Below are positions 36,624 to 43,793 of a DNA stretch of 64,000 bases, piece by piece (the first letter of the stretch is position 1; the number at the start of each line of letters is the position of its first letter). The translations under genes and the position numbers were made by a program. The notes below the pieces were generated by a model, which was not told where the DNA came from, ran no database searches, and saw nothing but the letters and a program-made list of their open reading frames with translations. The stretch is from RYN-230 sp963717125. GTDB taxonomy: Bacteria; Actinomycetota; Actinomycetes; Streptosporangiales; Streptosporangiaceae. The DNA is taken from positions 654,353 through 718,352 of the forward strand of contig CAVQVG010000015.1 in assembly GCA_963717125.1 (NCBI GenBank), read 5' to 3'.

Positions 36624-36965
36624 TCACCAGCCCAGTTCTCTGAGCCGTTCGTCGCTGATGCCGAAGTGATGGGCCACCTCGTGGATCACCGTGCGGCGCA
36701 CCTGCTCGACGACCTCGTCCGGGGTCCAGCAGATCGCGCAGATGGCCAGCCGGTAGATGGTGATCCGGTCCGGCAGCACCCCGGCGTACTGGGTGGTCCG
36801 GCTGGTCAGCGGCACCCCCTGGTACAGCCCGAGCAGGCCGCGCGGCCCGGGGCCGTGCTCGACGGTGACGGCCACGTTTGCCATCAGCCGGCCCAGGTCC
36901 TCGGGCAGGCTGTCCAGCGCGGCCGCGACCATTTCCTCGAAGCGCTCCGGCTCGACCTCGATCAC
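36624..36965 (-). CDS. Metallopeptidase family protein (minimal gluzincin)
   Basis: A 113-residue protein with the zinc-binding HEVAHHFGISDERLRELGW-type motif at its C-terminus: HEVAH plus a downstream Asp/Glu, typical of the small zincin family formerly called DUF1025. Physiological substrate unknown. GTG at 36965 (VIEVEPERFEEMVAAALDSLP) is chosen as the family start; the open frame extends upstream to 37034 with no recognisable sequence. It is convergent with the FHA gene. Confidence 0.82.
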   Translation of the reverse strand: MIEVEPERFEEMVAAALDSLPEDLGRLMANVAVTVEHGPGPRGLLGLYQGVPLTSRTTQYAGVLPDRITIYRLAICAICWTPDEVVEQVRRTVIHEVAHHFGISDERLRELGW

Positions 36966-37131
36966 TCGTCCATTGTCTGCTGGCGGGCTGGGCGTTGGCT
37001 CTGCATTCGCTCTGCACGGCCGGCCGGAGATCATGCCCAGGTGGTGGACCGTTTACCCTGGTTCGCGGGGGGCTGTCCGCGCCAGGTCCTGGGTGCCCCC
37101 GCTGCTGCTGACAACCTCCCCCGCGATAGGG

Positions 37132-37731
37132 ATGCCTGTGCTCACCGATGAAGTGCCGGAGCAGTCCACCCAGCTGGGCGACGTCCCCAGGCGGCGCCGG
37201 CGGCGCCGGACCCTGCTGGCCGTCACGCTCGTCGCGGTGCTGGTGGCGTTCTGCGGGCTGACCGCCCGGCTGTTCGTCTTCCCGGCTTCGGGCATGCCCG
37301 CCCACGTTGACGCGATCGTGATGATGAACGGCCCGGACGGGGGCAGCCGGCTCCATACCGCGCTGGACCTTGCCTACCAGGACCGGGCCGCAGTGGTGGT
37401 GATCTCCCGGGGGAACAGTTACTACGGCCAGGGTGACTTGTGCGCGCCGCCCGTGCCGCGGGTGAAGGTGATCTGCTTCGACCCGAACCCGCCGACCACC
37501 CAGGGCGAGGCGGAATACGCGGGCCGGCTGGCCAGGCAGTACCACTGGCATTCGATCGCGCTGGTCGCGATCACGCCGCAGGACTCCCGGGCCCGGCTGC
37601 GGATGGAGCGCTGCTTTACCGGGCACGTGTACGTGATGACCGCCCCGATCCCCTGGCATATGTGGCCGTACCAGCTGGCATACGAGTGGGCGGCCACGGT
37701 CAAGGCGCTGGTATTCAACCGCAGCTGCTGA
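37132..37731 (+). CDS. YdcF-like (DUF218) membrane protein
   Basis: A 199-residue protein with a basic N-terminal segment (RRRRRRR), one transmembrane helix (LLAVTLVAVLVAFCGLTARLF), and a DUF218/YdcF-type domain outside: DAIVMMNGPDGGSRLHTALDLA, VVVISRGNSYYG, and TTQGEAEYAGRLARQYHWHSIALV. The family is linked to envelope metabolism and includes SanA-like proteins; substrate unknown. ATG at 37132 gives a sensible membrane topology; the frame continues upstream without similarity. Confidence 0.75.
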   Translation: MPVLTDEVPEQSTQLGDVPRRRRRRRTLLAVTLVAVLVAFCGLTARLFVFPASGMPAHVDAIVMMNGPDGGSRLHTALDLAYQDRAAVVVISRGNSYYGQGDLCAPPVPRVKVICFDPNPPTTQGEAEYAGRLARQYHWHSIALVAITPQDSRARLRMERCFTGHVYVMTAPIPWHMWPYQLAYEWAATVKALVFNRSC

Positions 37732-37789
37732 TAAGAGATCGCTTAATCCGCGGTCGCCTGCCGCGAGCGGAGGAATTAGCATCGACACC

Positions 37790-38041
37790 ATGAGTGATCA
37801 GCCGGATGAGGCGCTGGGCGTGCTCCGCGGGATCTGGGCCGCCCAGGGGCAGACCAGTGCGGATCTCGACGAGGCCTGCGGCACCAAGTCCTGCAAGCGG
37901 ATGGCGGACATCAATTTCGATGGCCTGGCCGGCGAGGACGAGGATCTGCGCACCGCCTGGCGGTCGCGGCTCGCCCGCGAGGGCAAGCTGCACACAGCGG
38001 GCGGCACGGTCGCGGACCTGGTCCGCGGCGGGCCCCGCTGA
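37790..38041 (+). CDS. Small hypothetical protein before moxR
   Basis: An 83-residue, acidic protein with no recognised domain. It contains LGVLRGIWAAQGQTSADLDEACG and CGTKSCKRM, i.e. two close cysteines (Cys30 and Cys35). No signal peptide or membrane segment. ATG at 37790; GGAGGA at 37769-37774 is a little far (15 bases). It ends 8 bases before the MoxR gene and is probably cotranscribed with it. Confidence 0.65.
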   Translation: MSDQPDEALGVLRGIWAAQGQTSADLDEACGTKSCKRMADINFDGLAGEDEDLRTAWRSRLAREGKLHTAGGTVADLVRGGPR

Positions 38042-38049
38042 GCCGCGCC

Positions 38050-38940
38050 TTGGACCAACCGGCCTTGGACCAGCCAGCCAGCGTCGCTGAGCTCACCACG
38101 ATCCTGCGCCAGGGCGGCTATCTCGCGGATCGCGGGCTGGCCACGGCGCTCTACGTGGCGCTGTCCCTGAAGCGGCCGATCCTGCTCGAAGGCGAAGTCG
38201 GGGTGGGCAAGACCGAGGCGGCCAAGGTGCTCGCTTCCGCGTTCGGCCGGCAGCTCATCCGGCTGCAGTGTTACGAGGGCATCGACACCAACCAGGCGCT
38301 GTACGAGTGGGACTACGCCCGGCAGATGCTGTATATCCGGGCGCTGTCCGAGCGGAAGATCTCCGAAGACGACGCGGTGGACAAGGTGTTCGGGCCCCGT
38401 TTCCTGCTCGAGCGGCCGCTGCTGGCCGCCGTCCGGGCCGGCGACCGCGCCGTGCTCCTGATCGACGAGGTGGACCGGGCCGACGACGAGTTCGAGGCGT
38501 TCCTGCTCGAAGTGCTGTCCGACTTCCAGATCAGCATCCCGGAGATCGGCACCGTCCGGGCGGCCAGCCCGCCGCTGGTCGTCCTCACCTCCAACCGCAC
38601 CCGGGAACTGCACGACGCGCTCAAGCGCCGCTGCCTCTACCACTGGATCGGGTACCCGCCCGCGGCGCGCGAGGTCGAGATCGTGCTGGTCCGCGCGCCC
38701 GGCGTGCCCGAGGCGCTGGCCCGGTCCGTGGTCAGCGCGGTCAACCGGCTGCGCGAGCTGGACCTGGCCAAGCCGCCGGGGGTGGCCGAGACCATCGACT
38801 GGGCCCGCACCCTCGACTTCCTCGGCGCGGCCGAACTCGGGCCGCAGGCCGCCGAGGACACCCTGGGCGCGGTGGTGAAGGAGCGCGACGATCTGGAGCT
38901 GGTCCTGGAGAACCTGGAAGAGATCACGTCCGGTGGCTGA
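38050..38940 (+). CDS. coxD: MoxR-family AAA ATPase, CoxD-like (set A)
   Basis: A 296-residue AAA+ ATPase with Walker A GEVGVGKTE, Walker B VLLIDEVD, sensor LTSNRTRELHDALKRRCLYHW and a C-terminal lid. The RCLYHWI segment and its pairing with a VWA gene mark the CoxD type, which matures the copper-molybdenum active site of CO dehydrogenase in Oligotropha. Start TTG at 38050 is tentative; another TTG lies 15 bases later. It overlaps the following coxE-like frame by 8 bases. A second copy is at 54475. Confidence 0.85.
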   Translation: MDQPALDQPASVAELTTILRQGGYLADRGLATALYVALSLKRPILLEGEVGVGKTEAAKVLASAFGRQLIRLQCYEGIDTNQALYEWDYARQMLYIRALSERKISEDDAVDKVFGPRFLLERPLLAAVRAGDRAVLLIDEVDRADDEFEAFLLEVLSDFQISIPEIGTVRAASPPLVVLTSNRTRELHDALKRRCLYHWIGYPPAAREVEIVLVRAPGVPEALARSVVSAVNRLRELDLAKPPGVAETIDWARTLDFLGAAELGPQAAEDTLGAVVKERDDLELVLENLEEITSGG

Positions 38941-40098
38941 CGCCGGAGCGCCCGGGGTGCGGTTCGTCCGCGTACTGGCTGATTTCGCCGCCGCGCTGCG
39001 CGCCGCCGGGCTGCCGGTCGGCTCCGGGGACGTGCTGGCCTACGCCACGGCGATGACCGCCCTGGACCCGACCGACCTGGTTAACCTGTACTGGGCCGGC
39101 CGGACCACGCTGGTCACCCGGCGGGACAGCATCAGCCCCTACGACCGGGTGTTCCGGCAGTTCTTCCTGAACGCCACCGACCCGGTCCGGGAGATGCTCA
39201 CGCTCCGCGCCCAGGTCAGCACGGAGACCGGGGCGGTGCTCGAAGTACCGGCCACCGACCCGGCCCGGGAGGGGCCGGAGAGCGAGCCGGAGGAGGCGAC
39301 GCTGGGCCTGATGGCCTCGGACGCCGAGGCGCTGCGGCACAAGTCGTTCACCGCCTGCACCCCGGAGGAACTGGCCATGCTGCGCCGGATCATGGCCCGG
39401 ATCCGGCTGGCCCCGCCGCGGCGGCGCACCCGGCGGACCCGGTCCGCGCCCGTCGGCCCGTCCCCCGACCTGCGCCGGATGGTGCGCGAGTCGCTGCGGC
39501 TGCACGGTGACCCGGCCCAGCTGAGCTGGCGGCGGCGGAAAGTCCGGCTGCGCCCGCTGACCCTGATCCTGGACGTCTCCGGGTCGATGGCCGACTACTC
39601 GCGCAGCCTGCTTCAGTTCGCCTACTCGGCGCAGCGGGCGGCCGGCCTGCTGGCCAGGCGGCCAAGGTCGAGGTGTTCTGCTTCGGCACCCGGCTGACCC
39701 GGATCACCCGGGCGCTGGACCGGCGGCGGCCGGACGACGCGCTGCAGCGGGCCACCCAGGCCGTGGTCGACTGGGAGGGCGGCACCAGGATCGGGGCCAG
39801 CCTGGACACGTTCGTCCGGGACTGGGGGCGCCGCGGGCTGTGCCGCGGCGGGATCGTGGTCATCTGCTCCGATGGGCTGGACCGCGGCGACCCGGACGTG
39901 CTGGCCACCGCGATGGACCGGCTCTCCCGGCTCAGCCACCGCATCGTGTGGCTGAACCCGCACAAGGGCAGCAACACGAACTTCCGGCCCAGCACGCTCG
40001 GCATGATCGTGGCCGCGCCGCATATCGACCTGATCCTGTCCGGCCACGATCTGGGCAGCCTGGAAGAACTGGCTACGCTGCTGCCAGCCCTGCGTTAG
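38933..40098 (+). pseudogene. coxE: CoxE-like VWA protein (set A), split by a frameshift
   Basis: The N-terminal part (38933 to about 39660) carries the CoxE helical domain and the VWA metal site DVSGSM; the remainder (about 39661-40098), in another frame, continues KVEVFCFGTRLTRITRAL, the second VWA motif ICSDGLDRGDPD and the usual C-terminus. The frames join if one G is restored in AGG-CGG near 39656-39660, giving LLARAAKVEVF. As written, translation stops after 39697 with 24 wrong residues, losing the second half of the VWA fold. Recent inactivation or a homopolymer sequencing error. An intact paralogue lies at 55376. Confidence 0.85.
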
Positions 40099-40106
40099 GA
40101 GTCCCG

Positions 40107-40391
40107 GTGAGGTGGAGCGTAGGCATCGAGGCCGACATCGGCCGGCGCACGACCCGCGAGGAAGTGGTCGAACTGGCCGACGCGGTCGCGGCCAGCAACG
40201 GCATCGCCACCGGCATCGGCACCAATCACTACGGCGCGCAGCTCATCGTGGAGGCGGCCAGCCGGGACGAGGCGATCGAGAAGGCCACCGAACAGTTGCG
40301 GCAGGCCGCGGCCAGCGCCGGCCTGCCGACCGCGCCCATAACAAGGACCGAGGCGATCAGCGAGCAGGAAGAAGAGGGCGAAGGCGCATGA
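40107..40391 (+). CDS. Small conserved-looking hypothetical protein
   Basis: A 94-residue protein of unknown function starting RWSVGIEADIGRRTTREEVVELADAV, with alternating strand/helix character and an acidic tail (EQEEEGEGA). It has no signal or membrane segment. GTG at 40107 is supported by TAGGAG, which overlaps the coxE stop, so it is coupled to coxE; it overlaps the next gene by 4 bases (ATGA). Context suggests a CO dehydrogenase accessory role, which is inference only. Confidence 0.7.
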   Translation: MRWSVGIEADIGRRTTREEVVELADAVAASNGIATGIGTNHYGAQLIVEAASRDEAIEKATEQLRQAAASAGLPTAPITRTEAISEQEEEGEGA

Positions 40392-40786
40392 TCCGGCTCG
40401 GCTCGCTGGCCGGCTACCCGTTCGAGGGGCCCCGGCGGCTCGGCGGCTGGACCCCGCCGCCGGTGGCCGCGGTCTACGCGATCTTGTGCAAGCCCGACCC
40501 GGAGACCAAGCCGGAGCGGTACGCGGTCATCTACGTCGATCACGCCGATGACCTGTCCGCGGCGCGCTTCCCGTTCCGGCACCCGCGCTCGCCGTGCTGG
40601 GTGCGCCGGGCCGGGTCACGGTGGAAGGTGTACATCTGCACCTACCAGGTGCCCGGCGGCGGCCGCGCGCACCGCGAGCAGATCAGCCGCGAGCTGACCG
40701 CCATCTACCGGCCGGGCTGCAACGAACAGCAGTACGACCAGGCGTGGAAGGACGAGTGGATCGGCGGTCCCCGGTCCACCAGCTAA
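40388..40786 (+). CDS. Hypothetical protein with GIY-YIG-like sequence pattern
   Basis: A 132-residue protein. The order AVYAIL, then VIYVDHADDLS, HPRSPCW, a glutamate in ISRELTAIY and RPGCNEQQ matches the order of GIY-YIG nuclease landmarks (GIY, YVG, His, Glu, Asn), but the second motif has YVD instead of YVG/YIG and no arginine follows it at the usual place, so catalysis is doubtful. ATG at 40388 overlaps the previous gene. Its stop overlaps, tail to tail, the last gene of the facing cox operon by 4 bases. Confidence 0.6.
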   Translation: MIRLGSLAGYPFEGPRRLGGWTPPPVAAVYAILCKPDPETKPERYAVIYVDHADDLSAARFPFRHPRSPCWVRRAGSRWKVYICTYQVPGGGRAHREQISRELTAIYRPGCNEQQYDQAWKDEWIGGPRSTS

Positions 40787-41163
40787 GGCTGGGGGGCGTA
40801 ACCCACGGCGTCGTGCAGCCGGGACCGGCGGCGGCCCGAGGCGGGCCGGGCCGGCTCCGGCGCGGGCCCCGCAGATCCGTCCCCGCCCCCGGCCGGGGTG
40901 TACGTCACATCGGCGACGATCTCCTCGGCCATCCCGTACAGCAGCGGCAGCGCACCGGCCACCACGCCGCCGGTCTGGTTGATGTGCTCCACGCCCGGGC
41001 CGATCAGCTTGGCGTGGCCCACGATCGTGGCCGCCGTCCCGAACGCCTCCTCCAGGTTCCCGGCGATCCGGGTCAGCAGCGTGCCGACCCAGTAGAGGAA
41101 GAACGCCAGCCCGGCGATCAGCGCAACGATGACGATGACAGTCCAGACGACGAGCGCGGTCAT
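40783..41163 (-). CDS. Small single-pass membrane protein 5 of the cox operon
   Basis: A 126-residue protein with one N-terminal transmembrane helix (ALVVWTVIVIVALIAGLAFFLYWVG) and a helical soluble part including LEEAFGTAATIVGHAKLIGPGVEHINQ, then a Pro/Arg-rich tail. ATG at 41163 overlaps the previous gene by 4 bases. Same layout as the four genes before it; function unknown, probably linked to membrane-bound CO oxidation. Confidence 0.8.
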   Translation of the reverse strand: MTALVVWTVIVIVALIAGLAFFLYWVGTLLTRIAGNLEEAFGTAATIVGHAKLIGPGVEHINQTGGVVAGALPLLYGMAEEIVADVTYTPAGGGDGSAGPAPEPARPASGRRRSRLHDAVGYAPQP

Positions 41164-41456
41164 GACTTGACCTTCCCGAGTACCCGGCCGAGGAACAGGT
41201 GGTGCTGCAAGCCCTCCGCGAGCACCGCTTCGACCCCGTCGGCGACCTGCGGGATCAGCACGGTGTTCGCGGTGTTGTCCGCCGCGGCGTGCAATGTGCC
41301 CTGGATCGCGACGACCCGCCGGTCGATGATCTTCACGAGATAGACGAGCAGGCTGAGCAGGGCCGCGACCGCCACCACCACGACGAAACCGATGATGATC
41401 GCGGTTGTCCACAGGGTGTGCTCGGTCGAGGACATGGCCACGACGTGCGACTCCAC
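41160..41456 (-). CDS. Small single-pass membrane protein 4 of the cox operon
   Basis: A 98-residue protein with a transmembrane helix (AIIIGFVVVVAVAALLSLLVYLV) near residues 18-40 followed by a helical part DRRVVAIQGTLHAAADNTANTV and a histidine pair LQHHLF. GTG at 41456 has GGGAGG about 7 bases upstream. It follows the preceding gene by 2 bases and overlaps the next by 4. Confidence 0.8.
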   Translation of the reverse strand: MESHVVAMSSTEHTLWTTAIIIGFVVVVAVAALLSLLVYLVKIIDRRVVAIQGTLHAAADNTANTVLIPQVADGVEAVLAEGLQHHLFLGRVLGKVKS

Positions 41457-41458
41457 CG

Positions 41459-41749
41459 CTAACCTCCCAGCCGGGCGCGGCCGCGTTGCAGCCCGCCGAT
41501 GATGATCGTGGCGTGCTCGATGGTGGTGCGCAGCGCGCCGAGCGGGGCCGTGTTGTGCACCGCCTCGGTCAGCGCGTCGTTGATCTTCGGTGCCTCGTTG
41601 CCGATGGCCCGGGCCAGCAGCAGGATCGGCACGACCAGGGCCACCACGACCAGCACCACGACGATGCCGATGGTGTAGCCGATCACCCAGCCGGTGGTGG
41701 ACGTCCCGCCCGCGGCGAGCACAGCGCCGTGTATTTCCATCCCGCTCAC
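41459..41749 (-). CDS. Small single-pass membrane protein 3 of the cox operon
   Basis: A 96-residue protein with one long hydrophobic helix (VIGYTIGIVVVLVVVALVVPILLLA, residues about 22-46) and a helical tail NDALTEAVHNTAPLGALRTTIEHATIIIGGLQRG. It overlaps the previous gene by 4 bases. No recognised domain beyond the shared helix-plus-helix layout. Confidence 0.8.
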   Translation of the reverse strand: MSGMEIHGAVLAAGGTSTTGWVIGYTIGIVVVLVVVALVVPILLLARAIGNEAPKINDALTEAVHNTAPLGALRTTIEHATIIIGGLQRGRARLGG

Positions 41750-41973
41750 ACCGTTTCGCAGAAGTCGCGGACCGGCTTGAGGCTGGCGTTCACCGAGGTC
41801 AGCCGCTCCGGAACGGTACTGGTCAGCTGGGCTACGGCCTGCACGCCGCCAGTCACCCCGACCAGCGAGGCGCGGATCGCGCGCAGGTGGAAGATCACCC
41901 GCAGCAGGCCGACCGCGGTGATCGCGATGATCAGGGCCGCGACGACGATCGTGAACCAGGCAGCTGCTGGCAT
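41746..41973 (-). CDS. Small single-pass membrane protein 2 of the cox operon
   Basis: A 75-residue protein with an N-terminal transmembrane helix (WFTIVVAALIIAITAVGLLRVIFHL) and a helical remainder GVTGGVQAVAQLTSTVPERL ending DFCETV with one cysteine. ATG at 41973 lies 13 bases after the previous gene, with GAAAGGGG upstream. Confidence 0.8.
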   Translation of the reverse strand: MPAAAWFTIVVAALIIAITAVGLLRVIFHLRAIRASLVGVTGGVQAVAQLTSTVPERLTSVNASLKPVRDFCETV

Positions 41974-41986
41974 CGGCTTTCCCCTT

Positions 41987-42241
41987 TCACCCGAGAAGTT
42001 TCGCGACGGAACCCGCGTACCGGACCGCGCCGACCGCCACCTGATGCACGGTGGCGTCGGTGGTGGCCAGGCCGTCCGGCACGCCCTGCAGCTCGCCGAC
42101 CAGCGCGCCGCCGCCGGCCAGGATGTTGTCGGACGCGCCGCGGATCCGTTCCAGCGCGGCCAGCACCCGGTTCAGCAGGAAGATCACGATAGGCAGCACC
42201 GCGACCAGTAGCACCACGTTGCCGATCCACCACAAGACCAT
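41987..42241 (-). CDS. Small single-pass membrane protein 1 of the cox operon
   Basis: An 84-residue protein with an N-terminal transmembrane helix (MVLWWIGNVVLLVAVLPIVIF) and a helical segment LAALERIRGASDNILAGGGALVGEL. ATG at 42241 starts 11 bases after the coxG stop with GAGGAG near 42248, so it is read from the same message. First of five consecutive small membrane proteins of the same plan. Confidence 0.82.
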   Translation of the reverse strand: MVLWWIGNVVLLVAVLPIVIFLLNRVLAALERIRGASDNILAGGGALVGELQGVPDGLATTDATVHQVAVGAVRYAGSVAKLLG

Positions 42242-42252
42242 GGTTCGACTCC

Positions 42253-42840
42253 TCAGCTTGTCGGCTGGTAGGGGGCGAAGAACCGGCGGAAGACCCGGCT
42301 CAGCGCCATGACAGCGGCCCGCAGGCCGAGGGTGAGACCACCGGCCGGGGTGGCCGAGGCGGCGGCGATCTGCTCGGCCGACTCGCCGCGCTCCACCCGC
42401 TCGATCCGGTCCTGCATCCGGGCCGAGAAGTCCCGCATCAGCACGGACGTGACGTCGGAGATCATGCCCCGGCCGTACTGCGCGGCCGCGCCGGACAGTT
42501 GCAGGTCCTGCGCCACCGTCACCTTGGTGCCCTGGCCGGTCCGGGACAGCGTGGCGGTGATGTCCATAGTGGCCTGGCCGCGGCCTTTCGCCTCGGCGCC
42601 GGTCGCGTGCAGCACCAGCCGCTTGGCCGCCTCGTCGCGCTCGGTGACCTGGGCCGTCCCGGCGAAGTTCAGCCGCACCGGTCCCATCCGCACCGCCACC
42701 TGGCCCTGGTACGTGTCGTCGCCCAGGTCCTCGGTCAGCTCCGCGCCCGGCAGGCAGGCGGCAACCTGCGGGATATCCTGGAAGAACGCCCATACCTTGT
42801 CCACCGGCTGGGCGACCTCGAAGTCGTTGGTGATCAGCAT
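42253..42840 (-). CDS. coxG: CO dehydrogenase membrane-association protein CoxG (SRPBCC)
   Basis: A 195-residue SRPBCC-fold protein (N-terminal about 150 residues, VAQPVDKVWAFFQDIPQVAACLPGAE) with a C-terminal hydrophobic/amphipathic tail (LTLGLRAAVMALSRVFRRFFAPYQ). In Oligotropha CoxG recruits CO dehydrogenase to the cytoplasmic membrane; members of this fold bind hydrophobic ligands in a cavity. ATG at 42840 overlaps the XdhC-YHS gene by 7 bases. Confidence 0.88.
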   Translation of the reverse strand: MLITNDFEVAQPVDKVWAFFQDIPQVAACLPGAELTEDLGDDTYQGQVAVRMGPVRLNFAGTAQVTERDEAAKRLVLHATGAEAKGRGQATMDITATLSRTGQGTKVTVAQDLQLSGAAAQYGRGMISDVTSVLMRDFSARMQDRIERVERGESAEQIAAASATPAGGLTLGLRAAVMALSRVFRRFFAPYQPTS

Positions 42841-43781
42841 CGGGTCTCCGTCTTGGTGAGGTACGCACCGGGGTCACGCTCGAACGACTGGTGGCAGCCC
42901 GCGGAGCAGAAGTAGTAGGTAGTTCCCTCGTGCCGCAGCGGATAGGCGGCCGGTCCTGGTGTCACGGTCATCCCGCACACCGGGTCCGGCACCGCCGCGG
43001 CCGGTGCGCTGGCCGCCGGGGCCGCGGGCAGCAGCGCGCCGGACGCGCGCAACTGGACCAGCTCGGCCAGGATGGCCACGGCGATTTCCCGGTGCGTGGT
43101 GTGCCCGAGGTCCAGCCCGGCCGGCACGTGCACCCGGTCCAGCTGGTCCTGCGGCACGCCCCGGTCGGCCAGGTAGCCGAGCACCGCCGCGCCGCGCTTG
43201 GCCGACCCGACCAGGCCCAGGTAGGCCGGCCGGGCGGTGACCGCCTGCTCGACGGCCTCCTCGTCACCGTGCCCCTGGGTGGCCACCACCACCATCGAGG
43301 CCTCGTCCACGTCGGCCGCGGCGAACTCGGCGGCGTCGCGCAGCGCGGTCCGCCAGCTGAGCGCCTGGGCCAGGTCGGCCAGCGTGCGCGCCATCGGCGA
43401 CCGGCCCACGATGACCAGGTGCGGCGCGGGCAGCACCGGCTCGATGTAGACCTCCAGCGCGCCTTCGCTCTGGCAGGAGATGGGCACCAGCGTCATCCCC
43501 TCCGGCATCGCCTCGGCCCGGCTGCCGAACTGCTCGGGCGCGCCGAGCAGCAGCAGCCGGGGCACCCCTTCGGCGATGACCTCGCGGGCTTCGCGGATCA
43601 CCACCGGCTCGGCGCACGCGCCGCCGATCCAGCCGTGCAGGTCGCCGGACTCAGTGATGATCGCCCGCGCGCCCTGCTGGCCGGATGACGGGCCCTGCCG
43701 CCATACCACGGTGGCCAGCGCGAACGGCTGCCCGCGCCGGGTCAGCTCACTGGCCTCTTCGAGTACTGCCAGGCCTTGCAC
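42834..43781 (-). CDS. XdhC/CoxI-family protein fused to a YHS metal-binding domain
   Basis: A 315-residue protein. Residues 1-about 255 match XdhC/CoxF-I proteins, which help insert or sulfurate the molybdenum cofactor: an N-terminal XdhC segment with HGWIGGACAEPVVIREA and a Rossmann-like part HLVIVGRSPMARTLADLA with YLGLVGSAKRG. The C-terminal about 45 residues form a YHS domain, DPVCGMTV and YYFCSAGCHQSFERDP, a small metal-binding module. GTG at 43781 has GGGGAG 7 bases upstream. It is 12 bases after coxL. Confidence 0.87.
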   Translation of the reverse strand: MQGLAVLEEASELTRRGQPFALATVVWRQGPSSGQQGARAIITESGDLHGWIGGACAEPVVIREAREVIAEGVPRLLLLGAPEQFGSRAEAMPEGMTLVPISCQSEGALEVYIEPVLPAPHLVIVGRSPMARTLADLAQALSWRTALRDAAEFAAADVDEASMVVVATQGHGDEEAVEQAVTARPAYLGLVGSAKRGAAVLGYLADRGVPQDQLDRVHVPAGLDLGHTTHREIAVAILAELVQLRASGALLPAAPAASAPAAAVPDPVCGMTVTPGPAAYPLRHEGTTYYFCSAGCHQSFERDPGAYLTKTETRC

Positions 43782-43793
43782 GGCTTGCTCCCC

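Noticed and set aside
36175..37791. 538-codon minus-strand open frame spanning the FHA to YdcF genes
   Set aside because: It crosses several genes antisense or out of frame and has no domain; the real minus-strand gene here is the small metallopeptidase in another frame.
40107..40786. Toxin-antitoxin pair (two overlapping small genes)
   Set aside because: The coupling is similar, but neither protein matches a toxin or antitoxin family and both are coupled to coxE.
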